Below the pieces are notes generated by a model that searched no databases, was not told where the DNA came from, and saw nothing but the letters and a program-made list of their open reading frames with translations. Shown here piece by piece: positions 17,235-25,605 of a DNA stretch of 64,000 nt (positions within the stretch are counted from its first letter, which is position 1; each line of letters starts with the position of its first letter). Source of the stretch: Shewanella sp. KT0246. Its GTDB lineage: Bacteria; Pseudomonadota; Gammaproteobacteria; Enterobacterales; Shewanellaceae. Made by a program: the position numbers and the translations under genes. Location: positions 62,001-126,000 of the forward strand of contig NZ_BPEV01000010.1 in the NCBI RefSeq assembly GCF_019654955.1, given 5' to 3'.

Positions 17235-19142
17235 CTAACGAAGGGTGATTTTTGGTGATTCTAAAGGCTTATCAAATAAACCGAAGAACTCAGGTACCGC
17301 AGTCGCATCGCCGCTCACTTGGATATATCCTTGTTGAACCGCATTAACAAAATCAACCTTACCGACCAGTAATCCTAAGAACACCGTTTTAGTTAACTTA
17401 ACTGTGGCCTTTGGCTCACCTTGATAGTCTTTGTGGAACTGAGCCACACTGCGACGCACTTCAAGAGCATGGGTTTCATTGGTATCGCCAAATTCAAATG
17501 CAACCGTAAAGTGTTTGTCTTGGCTACGCTCAGCGTTCAAGCTGAAACGTAATGCATTCACTAGCTGCGATGGCTCAAACTCTGCCATTAAGTCAGGTGC
17601 TTGAAGGTTAATCTTCTTCGAGTAATCAATTGTGCCATCCAACTCTTGCGCTGAGGTTAAGTACCAGTTGCGCCAGTTATTGTTGGTTTCTCTGTAACCT
17701 AACTCTCTTAGCGCCATCGCTTTTAGCTCACGAGGCTCCATATCGTTCAAATCGATTCGAATGGCGTGGGTTGCTAATTCAGCACACCATTGGAAGTCAC
17801 CGTTATCACAAGCATCAACCGCAAAATCCATCATCTTGTCTTTGCCGCCAACCATCGCAACATAACGCTGAGATGCTTCAACTGAGTAAGTTGGGTTAAG
17901 TGTTGTTGGGTCACCATCAAACCAGCCCATTTCACCAACAAAGATTTGTTTTGCTGCGTGACGAATAGATCCGTAGAAGTCACCTAACCAAGGATGGTTA
18001 ACTAAGTGCTCAGGTAAGGTGATTTGACGGATTAAATCTTCCTGTGTCGCACCATCGTTAATGGCTTTGATAGATTGGTCATAGGTAAATTGAATCGCGT
18101 CACGATAAGACGTTAAAGTGTCATCTACATGGGCAGCACCATTAACTGGGCGGCCGTGAGATAACATCATAGTGTTCGCTTTGTACTCACGCAGCATATC
18201 AACACCTGGAAACCAAACACTTGGGTCGCGGTACTGGGTGCCACGAATAGTGTGTAAGTTCGGGAAACTCTCACCTTGGATGACTTCAGAACCAAACAGC
18301 ATGTCAAATTCAGGGAAGTAAGCAGTGATTTCATCAGAAGCTTCTGAAGGTACATGTTTAAATTCTACTTTCACCCCTTCAATTTCCATTTCTAACTTAC
18401 CAAACATTCCTTCAACTAAGGTATTTGGCTTAATTAAGCTGTGCTCACGGATTTCAAAGTCAGGGCCTAAGCCGCCATTAATACGGCCGCCTTCTTCAAC
18501 ATTAAGTAAAGTGCCTAATGAATAATCAACGCGGAAACCAAGTGCTGGGCCGGTGCCGCCCATAGAGCCTTTAACCACGTTTTTCATAAAGGTATCGTGG
18601 GCAATAATTTTAGCGTTTTCTACACCTTCAATACCGCGAACACCAGCGTAGTGATCTGGATGCCAGTGAGAATACATCACAGCTGCAACAGGTTTTTCGT
18701 TGCCAGTCACTTTACGAAAATCAGCCATTACAGCTTGCATTTTGTCCACTGACTCAACAGGGTCAAAAATCAATAACCCCTTGTCACCATCAACAATCAT
18801 CGGCGACGTTAAGCCATAACCATAGACTTGATAAAATTTGTCTTTATAAACAAATAAGCCTTTGTCCATTTTCTTTGAGTGAGCAGTTAACTGTGGGTGA
18901 ACCTTGTCAGATTCAGCGTCAAAGGCGTCATTGCCGCCAGTTGGAATGAAAGTCATATCTTGGGTATCACCGTGCCAAAAATGAGTGGCACCTGAGTTTT
19001 CTCCCAAGTAATAATCATGAGAAAGCGTTGGAATATCGACACTCACACCATCAAACCTATGTTGATGTGCATCAGCTGCAAGTGTTGTGCTTGAAAAAGA
19101 AGTAGCTAAAAGAACAGATAACGTAATGATAGATCGTTTCAT
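17235..19142 (-). CDS. SdsA1-type alkyl sulfatase (metallo-beta-lactamase fold)
   Basis: Secreted alkyl-sulfate hydrolase that would convert SDS-like surfactants to fatty alcohol and sulfate. It has 635 residues with a signal peptide (cleavage near LAADA). The metallo-beta-lactamase domain carries the dizinc motif SHWHPDHYAG (158-167) and later ligands in FGSEVIQGE and LSHGRPVNG. A dimerisation segment and a C-terminal SCP2-like domain (about 520-635), thought to bind the alkyl chain in this family, follow. The length matches the family. It heads the minus-strand series ending in the FadL porin and is divergent from a LysR gene across 124 bp, the usual arrangement for autoregulated control. 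Confidence 0.93.
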   Translation of the reverse strand: MKRSIITLSVLLATSFSSTTLAADAHQHRFDGVSVDIPTLSHDYYLGENSGATHFWHGDTQDMTFIPTGGNDAFDAESDKVHPQLTAHSKKMDKGLFVYKDKFYQVYGYGLTSPMIVDGDKGLLIFDPVESVDKMQAVMADFRKVTGNEKPVAAVMYSHWHPDHYAGVRGIEGVENAKIIAHDTFMKNVVKGSMGGTGPALGFRVDYSLGTLLNVEEGGRINGGLGPDFEIREHSLIKPNTLVEGMFGKLEMEIEGVKVEFKHVPSEASDEITAYFPEFDMLFGSEVIQGESFPNLHTIRGTQYRDPSVWFPGVDMLREYKANTMMLSHGRPVNGAAHVDDTLTSYRDAIQFTYDQSIKAINDGATQEDLIRQITLPEHLVNHPWLGDFYGSIRHAAKQIFVGEMGWFDGDPTTLNPTYSVEASQRYVAMVGGKDKMMDFAVDACDNGDFQWCAELATHAIRIDLNDMEPRELKAMALRELGYRETNNNWRNWYLTSAQELDGTIDYSKKINLQAPDLMAEFEPSQLVNALRFSLNAERSQDKHFTVAFEFGDTNETHALEVRRSVAQFHKDYQGEPKATVKLTKTVFLGLLVGKVDFVNAVQQGYIQVSGDATAVPEFFGLFDKPLESPKITLR

Positions 19143-19217
19143 ATAAACCTCGTTTCATAATTATCAATATTTGATGGAGGTATCGTATATAAATACTGCA
19201 GAAGTTAGCTGATATAT

Positions 19218-19237
19218 GATATAAGTTAACTTATATC
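19218..19237. promoter_or_regulatory. Perfect 20-bp palindrome, candidate LysR operator
   Basis: GATATAAGTT/AACTTATATC is a perfect inverted repeat centred in the sulfatase-LysR divergent gap, 30 bp before the LysR ATG. LysR regulators bind interrupted dyads containing T-N11-A in such gaps. A related half-site, GATATATGAT, directly precedes it at 19211. Confidence 0.7.
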
Positions 19238-19266
19238 AAGAGCAATAATGACACTTGAGTTAAGAA

Positions 19267-20187
19267 ATGAAGCATTCAGATTACAGTCTTATTCCGACCT
19301 TTGTAGCCATAGTCGAAGAGAAAAGTTACACCAAAGCAGCCAAGCGTTTAGGCATTAGCCAATCGGCTGTCAGCCAAGGCGTGACAAGGCTTAAAGAAGT
19401 TTTTAAAGACCCGCTTTTTATTCGAAGCAGCCATGGTGTTGAACCCACTCAGTTTGCTTTTGATATCTATCCAACATTGGCAAGCGCGGTGGAAAATATC
19501 GCCTATACCATGCCCGAATTTAAAAAGTTTGATCCGCTAAAATGTGACAAACAATTTGTTATTTCGTCATTAAGTGTATTCGGTTATACCCTGCTCCCTG
19601 AGCTTGCAGCCTTAATGAGCCATGAAGCGCCATTAGCCAGTGTCAAAGTCGAACCGCTATTTAACCATGACCTCACCAATATCCTGCGTTCACAACAATG
19701 CGACTTAGTCATTGAGGCGCACTCGAATCAACACAGTGATTTACGCTCTAAAGTCATTATGAAAGACAACCTGTGTGTGATGTGTCGTAAGGAGCATCCA
19801 AGGTTCAAAGATAATAAAATCACCATTGAATCTTTCCTCGCAGAAAAACATGTGATTCATTCTCAATTAGATCAAAAAGACGGTTATTTGATGGGACGTG
19901 GGTTAAAAGATGAAAGCACTTTAGGGAAACGACAAATCGCATGGCAAGCTAGCAGTATTATTGAAATGCTTCCAGTGATTGAGCAATGTGATTACATCTC
20001 CATTTTACCGCAGCGATTAGTCGATAAATACGTTGATGTATTCAACCTCAAACAGCTCGACGCCAGTTTTTTACAAGATCCAGTGGAAGTCGCCATGTAC
20101 TGGCATTCATCCAGAACCAATGACCCAAGCCATAAATGGCTACGTAACCAACTTGAAAAAGCGACCAAAAAATACAATAAAATCTAG
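19267..20187 (+). CDS. LysR-family regulator of the alkyl sulfatase module
   Basis: LysR-type regulator of 306 residues. The N-terminal HTH is canonical (SYTKAAKRLGISQSAVSQGV, about 20-39), followed by a linker helix and a co-inducer domain (about 95-295). Divergent orientation and the palindrome in the shared promoter region make the alkyl sulfatase operon its likely target. SdsB1 in Pseudomonas aeruginosa controls sdsA1 from the same relative position, which supports the inference. The effector is probably an alkyl sulfate or fatty alcohol (inferred). Confidence 0.88.
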   Translation: MKHSDYSLIPTFVAIVEEKSYTKAAKRLGISQSAVSQGVTRLKEVFKDPLFIRSSHGVEPTQFAFDIYPTLASAVENIAYTMPEFKKFDPLKCDKQFVISSLSVFGYTLLPELAALMSHEAPLASVKVEPLFNHDLTNILRSQQCDLVIEAHSNQHSDLRSKVIMKDNLCVMCRKEHPRFKDNKITIESFLAEKHVIHSQLDQKDGYLMGRGLKDESTLGKRQIAWQASSIIEMLPVIEQCDYISILPQRLVDKYVDVFNLKQLDASFLQDPVEVAMYWHSSRTNDPSHKWLRNQLEKATKKYNKI

Positions 20188-20256
20188 AGGTGAATTTGAG
20201 CCGCCTTAAAGCTCTTAATTGTCTGATATGAAAATATCAGCAATATCCCTCATCCC

Positions 20257-20433
20257 ATGATTAGTTATGCGATATTCTGGTTAGAAGCTTTCCGCAAAAC
20301 TTATAAAGATATTTGGGCTTGATCACTCGATGACGAAGATGCGATTAATTCCTATCTCACCGAAGCAATGAATATCAACATTGCTCAAAGTTTGTTTGCT
20401 AGGAATGCCAATACGTCGACTTCAATTTACTGA
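20257..20433 (+). pseudogene. Small ORF interrupted by in-frame TGA
   Basis: From the ATG at 20257 a 58-codon frame ends at TGA 20431, but a TGA at 20320-20322 splits it into 21 and 36 codons. The translation (starting MISYAIFWLEAFRK, resuming SLDDEDAINSYLTEAM) reads like protein on both sides, which is why I suspect a remnant. No homologue is recognised, and chance openness cannot be excluded. Confidence 0.3.
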
Positions 20434-20437
20434 ATAA

Positions 20438-20779
20438 TTATCTGTCCATTCGGGTAATAAGCGTGTGTTCGTCATCCACAAAAGCAACATAGCCGCCGTG
20501 ATAGATAAACACCCGACCACGCCCTTCAACTATGCAAGCAAGCTGTGGGTTCAAATCTTCTTCGTTATCGTGACTTTGAAAGGTTCCCGTGTCAGTGATT
20601 ACGCCGCTGAATGTAGGCAAATATCCATAACTGCGCTTCGCTTGATCAATCAGGCTCAATTCGCTGGCGCTTGAGAAACAAGAAGGGATAGCGCCTGCTT
20701 CTTCAATAAACATCGTTTTCAGTTCTTCAAAAGCGGTAATCACCAGCCAGTCGATGCCGTTAACATGATGGATAAACAT
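20438..20779 (-). CDS. Hypothetical protein
   Basis: An unrecognised 113-residue soluble protein (MFIHHVNGIDWLVITAFEE...). It has no signal peptide or membrane segment and is predicted mixed alpha/beta. A beta-rich C-terminal half carries GRGRVFIYHGGYVAFVDDE. The upstream ribosome site is weak. It sits as an orphan between the end of the sulfatase regulator and a repeat-rich noncoding stretch, so it may belong to the accessory patch that includes the integron cassette. Confidence 0.5.
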   Translation of the reverse strand: MFIHHVNGIDWLVITAFEELKTMFIEEAGAIPSCFSSASELSLIDQAKRSYGYLPTFSGVITDTGTFQSHDNEEDLNPQLACIVEGRGRVFIYHGGYVAFVDDEHTLITRMDR

Positions 20780-20961
20780 AGAGTGTCTCGTTAATTCTGA
20801 TGCAAAGATTTTATCACTATCAGGGGAGAACCTAGTAGCGGTTTAGTTACTAAAGCGCGTCATTCTGTGCCATTTGGGATATTCACTAAGCCATTATTTG
20901 GTAAATCAACATTCTGTTGCATAGTTAATATCAGTTTTAGACATATGGAATTTACACTGGA

Positions 20962-21030
20962 TTTCCAAACTCCGTTTGGATTAACGTCATGGGGTTCTCT
21001 GCGTTTCCAAACTCCGTTTGGATTAACGTC
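20962..21030. repeat. 27-bp direct repeat (two exact copies, 42-bp period)
   Basis: Copies at 20962-20988 and 21004-21030 are identical. Each contains the near-palindrome CCAAACTCCGTTTGG followed by ATTAACGTC, so each can form a small hairpin. Confidence 0.9.
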
Positions 21031-21055
21031 GTGGCGCTTCGCCCACACCAGGGTC

Positions 21056-21080
21056 AAGGGGGAAAGCGCTTGTCCCCCTT
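21056..21080. repeat. Palindrome AAGGGGGA / TCCCCCTT
   Basis: An 8-bp perfect stem encloses the self-complementary AAGCGCTT. It belongs to the palindrome cluster of this region and is not followed by a T-run. Confidence 0.7.
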
Positions 21081-21206
21081 AACAAGCCCTCAGCGCCCCT
21101 AACGAAAAATGCTGAAAAGCGCATGGTTTTCGATGGGGATTGATCCAGCTTTAAACTTCGTTTGTTGCTAACTTCAGACTTATTCGAAAATGCTAACGCT
21201 TCCGAT

Positions 21207-21253
21207 GGTGCATCCATGCACCGCGAAAGCTATGCTCACATCCGTGTGAGCAT
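21207..21253. repeat. Two adjacent hairpins with CATCC-type loops
   Basis: GGTGCAT-CC-ATGCACC (21207-21222) and ATGCTCACA-TCCG-TGTGAGCAT (21232-21253) are both perfect and lie nine bases apart. A comparable GCATCCGTGC occurs near 842, which hints at a dispersed family. Confidence 0.7.
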
Positions 21254-21970
21254 CACGCTATTTTCTTCAACGTCCTCAATTCAAATTGAGTCTATTAGCT
21301 GAATAGATTTTTGGTCTTTCTAGCTTTTTTAGTTGCCACAAATTCAGTCAAATCGAAGAGGTAATAAACCCAGTGTAGATGCAGCAGCGAGCTTCCAAAA
21401 CATGGCGAAGTTTCATTGTTTGAAACGCTCTGAGCGAGAGGAAGGGATGCCGAACTGGCCGTTTATCATGGATGTTATTTGTTTTGGCAGAGCTTACAGG
21501 GACGTACTTGCAGCGTCTCGCAGTTGTATCTGCACATAAGCCTGCGGCAGGCAATTGGTTAAGCTGAAGTTATGGACTACTGAAAAAATAGCCAATATAA
21601 ATGAAGTATAGAATTGATGGACTTAAAACGTTTTTGCCCTGAAACTTCTGCAGATACCTGTATATCTACACAGTTATAATTAAAATGCAGCATTTGACAG
21701 CATTTGCTTCTCGTTATGTAAAAGCAAAAATTCTCGATTTATTCAAACGAACAAACTTATATCATTGAAATATATGTATTTTACATTTGAGAAAGTTTAC
21801 ATAACGACCCAACATAATTCTCGGTTATCTCAATTCTCGTTTTTATCCACTATTTAGTCGATTGCTTTAAATTATTATGGCTGATAAATTATTAAAAAAT
21901 AAAGATAAAAAGCAGATGGTTTCTGGTAAATAGTTTAAGGGTGTTTATCGGAATTCTCGCTAATAAGCTG

Positions 21971-22670
21971 TTAGGTTTCAGAGTGTCACTAAATAGGGAT
22001 ATGTTATGACATCAAATGAGTGGATCACTTTATTATTAAGCACAAATGGCTTTACTTTGGCGGCATCTATTTATGCTTCTAACATGATTGTAAAAAGATC
22101 AGAATTAAAAGCTAAAGAAGGTGACAGATTAAGAGATGCAACAATTGAAAATATAAAGCAATCAGAAGAAAAATTAGAGCGTGATGTTTCACAGTTGACT
22201 AATAAAGTAACTACTTTAGAGGAAAAAGTAGATTTGCTAAATGTGGACATAAAAGAACAAAGCGCAACTATATTTAAACTTAAAACTGACGCTCAAAGAC
22301 TTCGTAGTATCACTTTAAAGCATAAGTCTCTAATTCGAACTTTTGAAGATACGATTAATAAGCAATTCGATGACATAGATGCCTTAGAAAATAAATTACT
22401 TAAAATCGCTACGAATTTAACTGAAACCCAAGGTGCAAACTCTGAATCATTCATGGCTATCAAGTCGGAATTAAGAAGTATTACTAGAGCAATAGGCACT
22501 GTAAAAATGTCTATGAAAAAATTACAAGGTAACGTGAAAACTAAAAGGGCATTGTTAACCCGAATGGAAGAAACCTAACAAGAAGTTGAAAAAGATTCTG
22601 CAAGTTGTCGCGGTTTTTGCAGAGACCCGCAAAAACAACGCGCTAACTTGCCTCACTTATTAACTCGGCG
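21971..22670 (+). mobile_element. Integron gene cassette (single, promoterless-looking)
   Basis: The left boundary is the core site GTTAGGT (21970-21976), cut after G by integron integrases. The right boundary is the core G/TT at 22670/22671 inside GTTACAC. Between them lie one short leader, one ORF and one attC. The attC's outer box ACCTAAC is the exact reverse complement of the left core, as expected of a cassette that circularises at G/TTAGGT. No integrase gene and no second attC are visible in the window, so this is a lone cassette: either inserted at a secondary GTT site or the relic of an array. Confidence 0.75.
22006..22578 (+). CDS. Cassette-borne membrane-anchored coiled-coil protein, unknown function
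   Basis: An unrecognised 190-residue protein. A short N-terminal hydrophobic segment (WITLLLSTNGFTLAASIYAS, about 5-24) is followed by a basic stretch and about 150 residues of heptad-rich charged helix (for example SQLTNKVTTLEEKVDLLNVD). It is probably inserted in the inner membrane with a long coiled coil on one side. AGGGATATGTT precedes the ATG. The stop codon TAA lies inside the attC outer box, a usual feature of gene cassettes. Base composition is more AT-rich than the flanks. Integron cassettes often carry accessory or defence functions, but nothing in this sequence identifies one. Confidence 0.8.
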   Translation: MTSNEWITLLLSTNGFTLAASIYASNMIVKRSELKAKEGDRLRDATIENIKQSEEKLERDVSQLTNKVTTLEEKVDLLNVDIKEQSATIFKLKTDAQRLRSITLKHKSLIRTFEDTINKQFDDIDALENKLLKIATNLTETQGANSESFMAIKSELRSITRAIGTVKMSMKKLQGNVKTKRALLTRMEET

Positions 22671-22676
22671 TTACAC
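22573..22676 (+). other. attC recombination site
   Basis: Boxes in order: R'' ACCTAAC (22573-22579), 5-nt spacer, L'' GTTGA (22585-22589), imperfect inner palindrome (arms 22600-22620 and 22629-22651), L' TTAAC (22660-22664), 5-nt spacer TCGGC, R' GTTACAC (22670-22676). Equal 5-nt spacers and pairing of L'' with L' (one G-T wobble) match attC architecture. Length is about 104 bp. The R' box carries the next segment's sequence, as expected after integration. Confidence 0.75.
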
Positions 22677-22815
22677 TCATACCTGTCCAAAAGTCAGTTA
22701 ACAATGCTCGTGACATCTTTCTTCAATTTCCCTACTACTCGCTTATAAGAGAGCTGTAGCTGTAATGTCAAAGCAGTGAAAACAATGAAGCTAAAACCTA
22801 CCATTTAAGCGAGCA

Positions 22816-23721
22816 TCATTTTGCTCGTTTAGATAACTTAATATACATAAACAAAGATAAAAAGATCACTAAACCACCCGCCAGCTTTTGAACTTCAACC
22901 GCCTCTCCCAGCATCAATACACTCAACATTAATGTCCAAATCGGCTCTAGGATCATGATGAGTGCCGCTGTTTCCATGTTCACCGAGTATTGTCCTAGTG
23001 TTTGCAGTAAATAACGCATCGATGTGGCAAAGACTGTCGATATAACAAACCACGCCAGTAAGGTGCTGTTTAGCTCAAAAGCGGCGGGTTGTGTAAAGAG
23101 CACATAAATACCGCCCACGAGACCAACGGTAAAGAGCTGTAAACAAATGGAATCTAATGGCTTTATACGACTACTGATTTTTTTGTTTAATACAAAATGC
23201 ACCGATAAAAGTGCTGATGCAAATAAAAAGTACCACTGAGATTCATCCACCTGCCAACCATTGGTCAAGGTCATCAACATCATCCCCACTACGCTGAGTG
23301 GCAGTGCGTACCAAAAGGCTTTGTTGGGCTTAATCTTAAACAATAACCATGCTGTCATCGGTGCGATGATCATCGCTAAGCTCATGATAAATGCCCCTTC
23401 CGATAAACTTGCAGTCACAGATACCGCGTGTACCCATACCAGCAGAGCTAACCCCAAAAAGACGCCGACACCGCAGGCTAATAAAACTTGCTTAGCCCTA
23501 AGTCGCCATAAACTTTTATAACAAAATGGCAGCAGCACTAGACTTGCCAGCAAAAAACGACTCGCAATAAAACTTTCACCGGGCATTTCAGCGACCACAA
23601 TTTTCGAGGCAATCCAGCCAAATGCTGCCAACAAGGTGGCGATAAATAAAAACAATGCTCCGCGCATAAAAAGACTCTTAATGGCTGGGGCTGTTGATCT
23701 TTCAAGGTTATTTTGTCGCAA
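22816..23721 (-). CDS. DMT-superfamily (EamA) transporter
   Basis: Inner-membrane permease of 301 residues with ten predicted membrane helices forming two EamA repeats (about 15-145 and 160-295). Features typical of the family are the Pro/Gly-rich first repeat and the C-terminal helix containing LEPIWTLMLSVLMLGE. The function is metabolite or amino-acid efflux at family level; the substrate is not predictable. The gene is monocistronic, ending near the attC-bearing patch. A second EamA gene at 57813 is only distantly similar. Confidence 0.85.
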   Translation of the reverse strand: MRQNNLERSTAPAIKSLFMRGALFLFIATLLAAFGWIASKIVVAEMPGESFIASRFLLASLVLLPFCYKSLWRLRAKQVLLACGVGVFLGLALLVWVHAVSVTASLSEGAFIMSLAMIIAPMTAWLLFKIKPNKAFWYALPLSVVGMMLMTLTNGWQVDESQWYFLFASALLSVHFVLNKKISSRIKPLDSICLQLFTVGLVGGIYVLFTQPAAFELNSTLLAWFVISTVFATSMRYLLQTLGQYSVNMETAALIMILEPIWTLMLSVLMLGEAVEVQKLAGGLVIFLSLFMYIKLSKRAK

Positions 23722-24070
23722 GTTTTGGATGCATCTTTGTGAATAAAAGGTGACTAGATGACTAGATGACTAGGCATCAAGGCATCCATCTCAATTAAAA
23801 CACTTTTAATTCGAACAAAACTTAACCAGCAAAGTTCAACAGGCCCTAGTGACGAATAATAAACTGAGGTTGTTATAAACGATAAAGACTCAGCTGACGA
23901 ACAATGAATCAATAAACTGTGAAATCAACAATTATATCAAGTTTGTGTTAATTCATTTGTCAGTAATTGTGTGGCGTATTAAACATAAAAAAGCAACCTT
24001 GCATCTGCAAGGTTGCTTTTTATTAGTCTATGTTAGCCTAAATACGACTGGGTTAACTAACCAGTAATTT
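23722..24070. other. Intergenic region with 8-bp tandem repeat and terminator
   Basis: TGACTAGA is repeated (23751-23774, third copy TGACTAGG). The rest is AT-rich with no coding sequence, ending in the terminator of the nemA operon. Confidence 0.6.
23988..24022 (-). terminator. Terminator of gloA-nemA
   Basis: The 13-bp stem AAAGCAACCTTGC / GCAAGGTTGCTTT with an ATCT loop is flanked by A and T runs. It lies 50 bp beyond the nemA stop on the minus strand. Confidence 0.9.
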
Positions 24071-25171
24071 TCATGATGGGCTGTATTCAGGGTAATCTGT
24101 TAGGCCTTTTTCATCGCCGCCAAATAAGGTAGCAGGGTCGTGTGCCGCTAACGGATAGCCATGCTTAATTCTATTCGGTAAATCTGGGTTTGATACAAAC
24201 GGACGACCAAAGCCAATCATGTCAGCTAAGCCATCATCAATGGCGTCTCCGCCCTTTTCAGCATCATACTTACCCGCATAAATTAATACCCCTTTATAAG
24301 CTTCACGAACCGCGATTCTAAATTCGATTGGCGTTTCAGGCGCGTCATCCCAGTCAACTTCGGCAATATGCAGATATACAATGTTGTGAGTCTCTAATAA
24401 TGCTGCAGCTGCGGTGTAAGTCTCGACCGGTGTTGCATCAACGGTGCCATTAAGCGAGGTAAACGGCGCTAAACGCACGCCTACTTTATCAGCCCCGATA
24501 GCATCAACCATGGCGGCAACCACTTCACTTAAAAAGCGCAGGCGGTTTTCAATCGAGCCACCATATTCATCAGTGCGGTTGTTGGCTTCTGAATCGATAA
24601 ATTGATTAATCAAATAACCATTAGCAGCATGCAGTTCAATACCATCAAAACCTGCTTCAATCGCATTTAGCGCCGCTTGACGGTACTCAGCAATAACAGC
24701 TTCAATATCAGCTTTAGTCATTGCACGCGGCTCAACCACATCAACAAAGCCTGGTGCGTTAGTGCCATCATCAATAAACACTTTCACATTTTCAGCTTTC
24801 AGCGCTGACGATGAAATCGGTTGCTGACCACCAATATTTTCAGGATGCGTCACACGGCCTACATGCCATAACTGAGCGAATATCACTCCGCCTTTAGCAT
24901 GTACTGCGTCAGTGGTTTTCTTCCAACCAGCAATTTGCTCGGCTGAGTAAATCCCCGGCGTCCACGCATAACCTTGACCCATTGCTGAAATTTGCGTGCC
25001 TTCGGCGACGATCAATCCTGCTTGCGCACGTTGAGCATAGTACTGCGCCATCATGTCATTGGCGACATTGCCTGGCTGTGATGCACGTGAGCGTGTCATT
25101 GGTGGCATGACGATACGATTATTTAGGGCATGTTCACCTAACTGTATCGTTTGAAATAGTGAGTCTTTCAT
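24071..25171 (-). CDS. nemA: Old-yellow-enzyme alkene reductase (N-ethylmaleimide reductase)
   Basis: FMN-dependent NADPH alkene reductase of 366 residues acting on alpha,beta-unsaturated carbonyls, nitro compounds and similar electrophiles in the cytoplasm. The TIM-barrel landmarks of the NemA group are present: N-terminal RIVMPPMTRSRA, HVGRVTHPE, the substrate-binding HAANGYLINQF and the phosphate-binding IGFGRPFVSNPDL. Length and order match E. coli NemA. gloA lies 56 bp upstream on the same strand, an arrangement known from enterobacterial nemRA-gloA, though no nemR gene is adjacent here. The pair suits detoxification of reactive electrophiles such as methylglyoxal. Confidence 0.93.
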   Translation of the reverse strand: MKDSLFQTIQLGEHALNNRIVMPPMTRSRASQPGNVANDMMAQYYAQRAQAGLIVAEGTQISAMGQGYAWTPGIYSAEQIAGWKKTTDAVHAKGGVIFAQLWHVGRVTHPENIGGQQPISSSALKAENVKVFIDDGTNAPGFVDVVEPRAMTKADIEAVIAEYRQAALNAIEAGFDGIELHAANGYLINQFIDSEANNRTDEYGGSIENRLRFLSEVVAAMVDAIGADKVGVRLAPFTSLNGTVDATPVETYTAAAALLETHNIVYLHIAEVDWDDAPETPIEFRIAVREAYKGVLIYAGKYDAEKGGDAIDDGLADMIGFGRPFVSNPDLPNRIKHGYPLAAHDPATLFGGDEKGLTDYPEYSPS

Positions 25172-25227
25172 GGGAATTCCTTAAAATCGAAAACAGCAAA
25201 AATAATCTGAAAGCAAATATGATGACG

Positions 25228-25605
25228 TTAATCTAATTGGATTAATTCAATCTGATATTTGTCAGGATCTGTAATAAAGGCGATATGAGTTTCGCCGCCT
25301 TTAACTGGGCCTGGCTCACGAGTGACATTACCGCCCAATGTTTTAATCTTGTCGCAAGCGGCATAAATATCATCAACACCTAAGGCTAAATGACCAAAAG
25401 CATTACCCATTTCATATTCATTGGTGTCCCAATTATGGGTTAACTCGATTGTGGTGCCACCTTGCTCATAACCGACAAACACTAAGGTGTAGCGATAGTC
25501 TTTATTCTCGTGACGCTCAAGTACCTTCATACCCAACACATTCGTGTAAAATTCGATAGAGGCATCAAGATCAGCGACGCGTAACATTGTGTGTAAAAAT
25601 TTCAT
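25228..25605 (-). CDS. gloA: Lactoylglutathione lyase (glyoxalase I)
   Basis: Converts the methylglyoxal-glutathione hemithioacetal to S-lactoylglutathione. From the ATG at 25605 (AAGG upstream) the product is 125 residues. A ten-codon N-terminal extension to 25635 is unlikely because the family begins at [10 protein letters not shown]. The metal ligands expected of the Ni-type enzyme are all visible: His5, Glu in TTIELTHNW, His in FGHLALGV, Glu in YQIELIQ. It shares an operon with nemA. Confidence 0.95.
   Translation of the reverse strand: MKFLHTMLRVADLDASIEFYTNVLGMKVLERHENKDYRYTLVFVGYEQGGTTIELTHNWDTNEYEMGNAFGHLALGVDDIYAACDKIKTLGGNVTREPGPVKGGETHIAFITDPDKYQIELIQLD

Larger units (their letters stand above)
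20780..21970. other. 1.2-kb noncoding stretch rich in palindromes and direct repeats
   Basis: I find no believable gene; the open frames here are shadows of repeats. It contains a 27-bp direct repeat, four other perfect hairpins and, at about 21330-21560, a GC-balanced segment (ending GCCTGCGGCAGGC at 21540-21552) unlike the AT-rich 400 bp that follows. The whole resembles a dispersed intergenic repeat family or decayed mobile DNA, but no transposase or terminal repeats are visible. Confidence 0.6.

Noticed and set aside
20320..20322. TGA read as selenocysteine
   Set aside because: No recognisable selenoprotein family and no clear SECIS hairpin directly after the codon; a broken ORF is simpler.
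20860..21554. Several short ORFs on both strands (60-70 codons)
   Set aside because: They arise from direct repeats and palindromes, overlap each other on both strands and have no ribosome sites.
21800..21970. A second attC to the left of the cassette
   Set aside because: ACCCAAC near 21807 resembles an outer box, but no matching L boxes or complementary core lie at the required spacing before 21970.
22006..22578. Phage Rz-like spanin
   Set aside because: A membrane anchor plus coiled coil fits, but there is no endolysin, holin or other phage gene and the unit is bounded by integron core sites.
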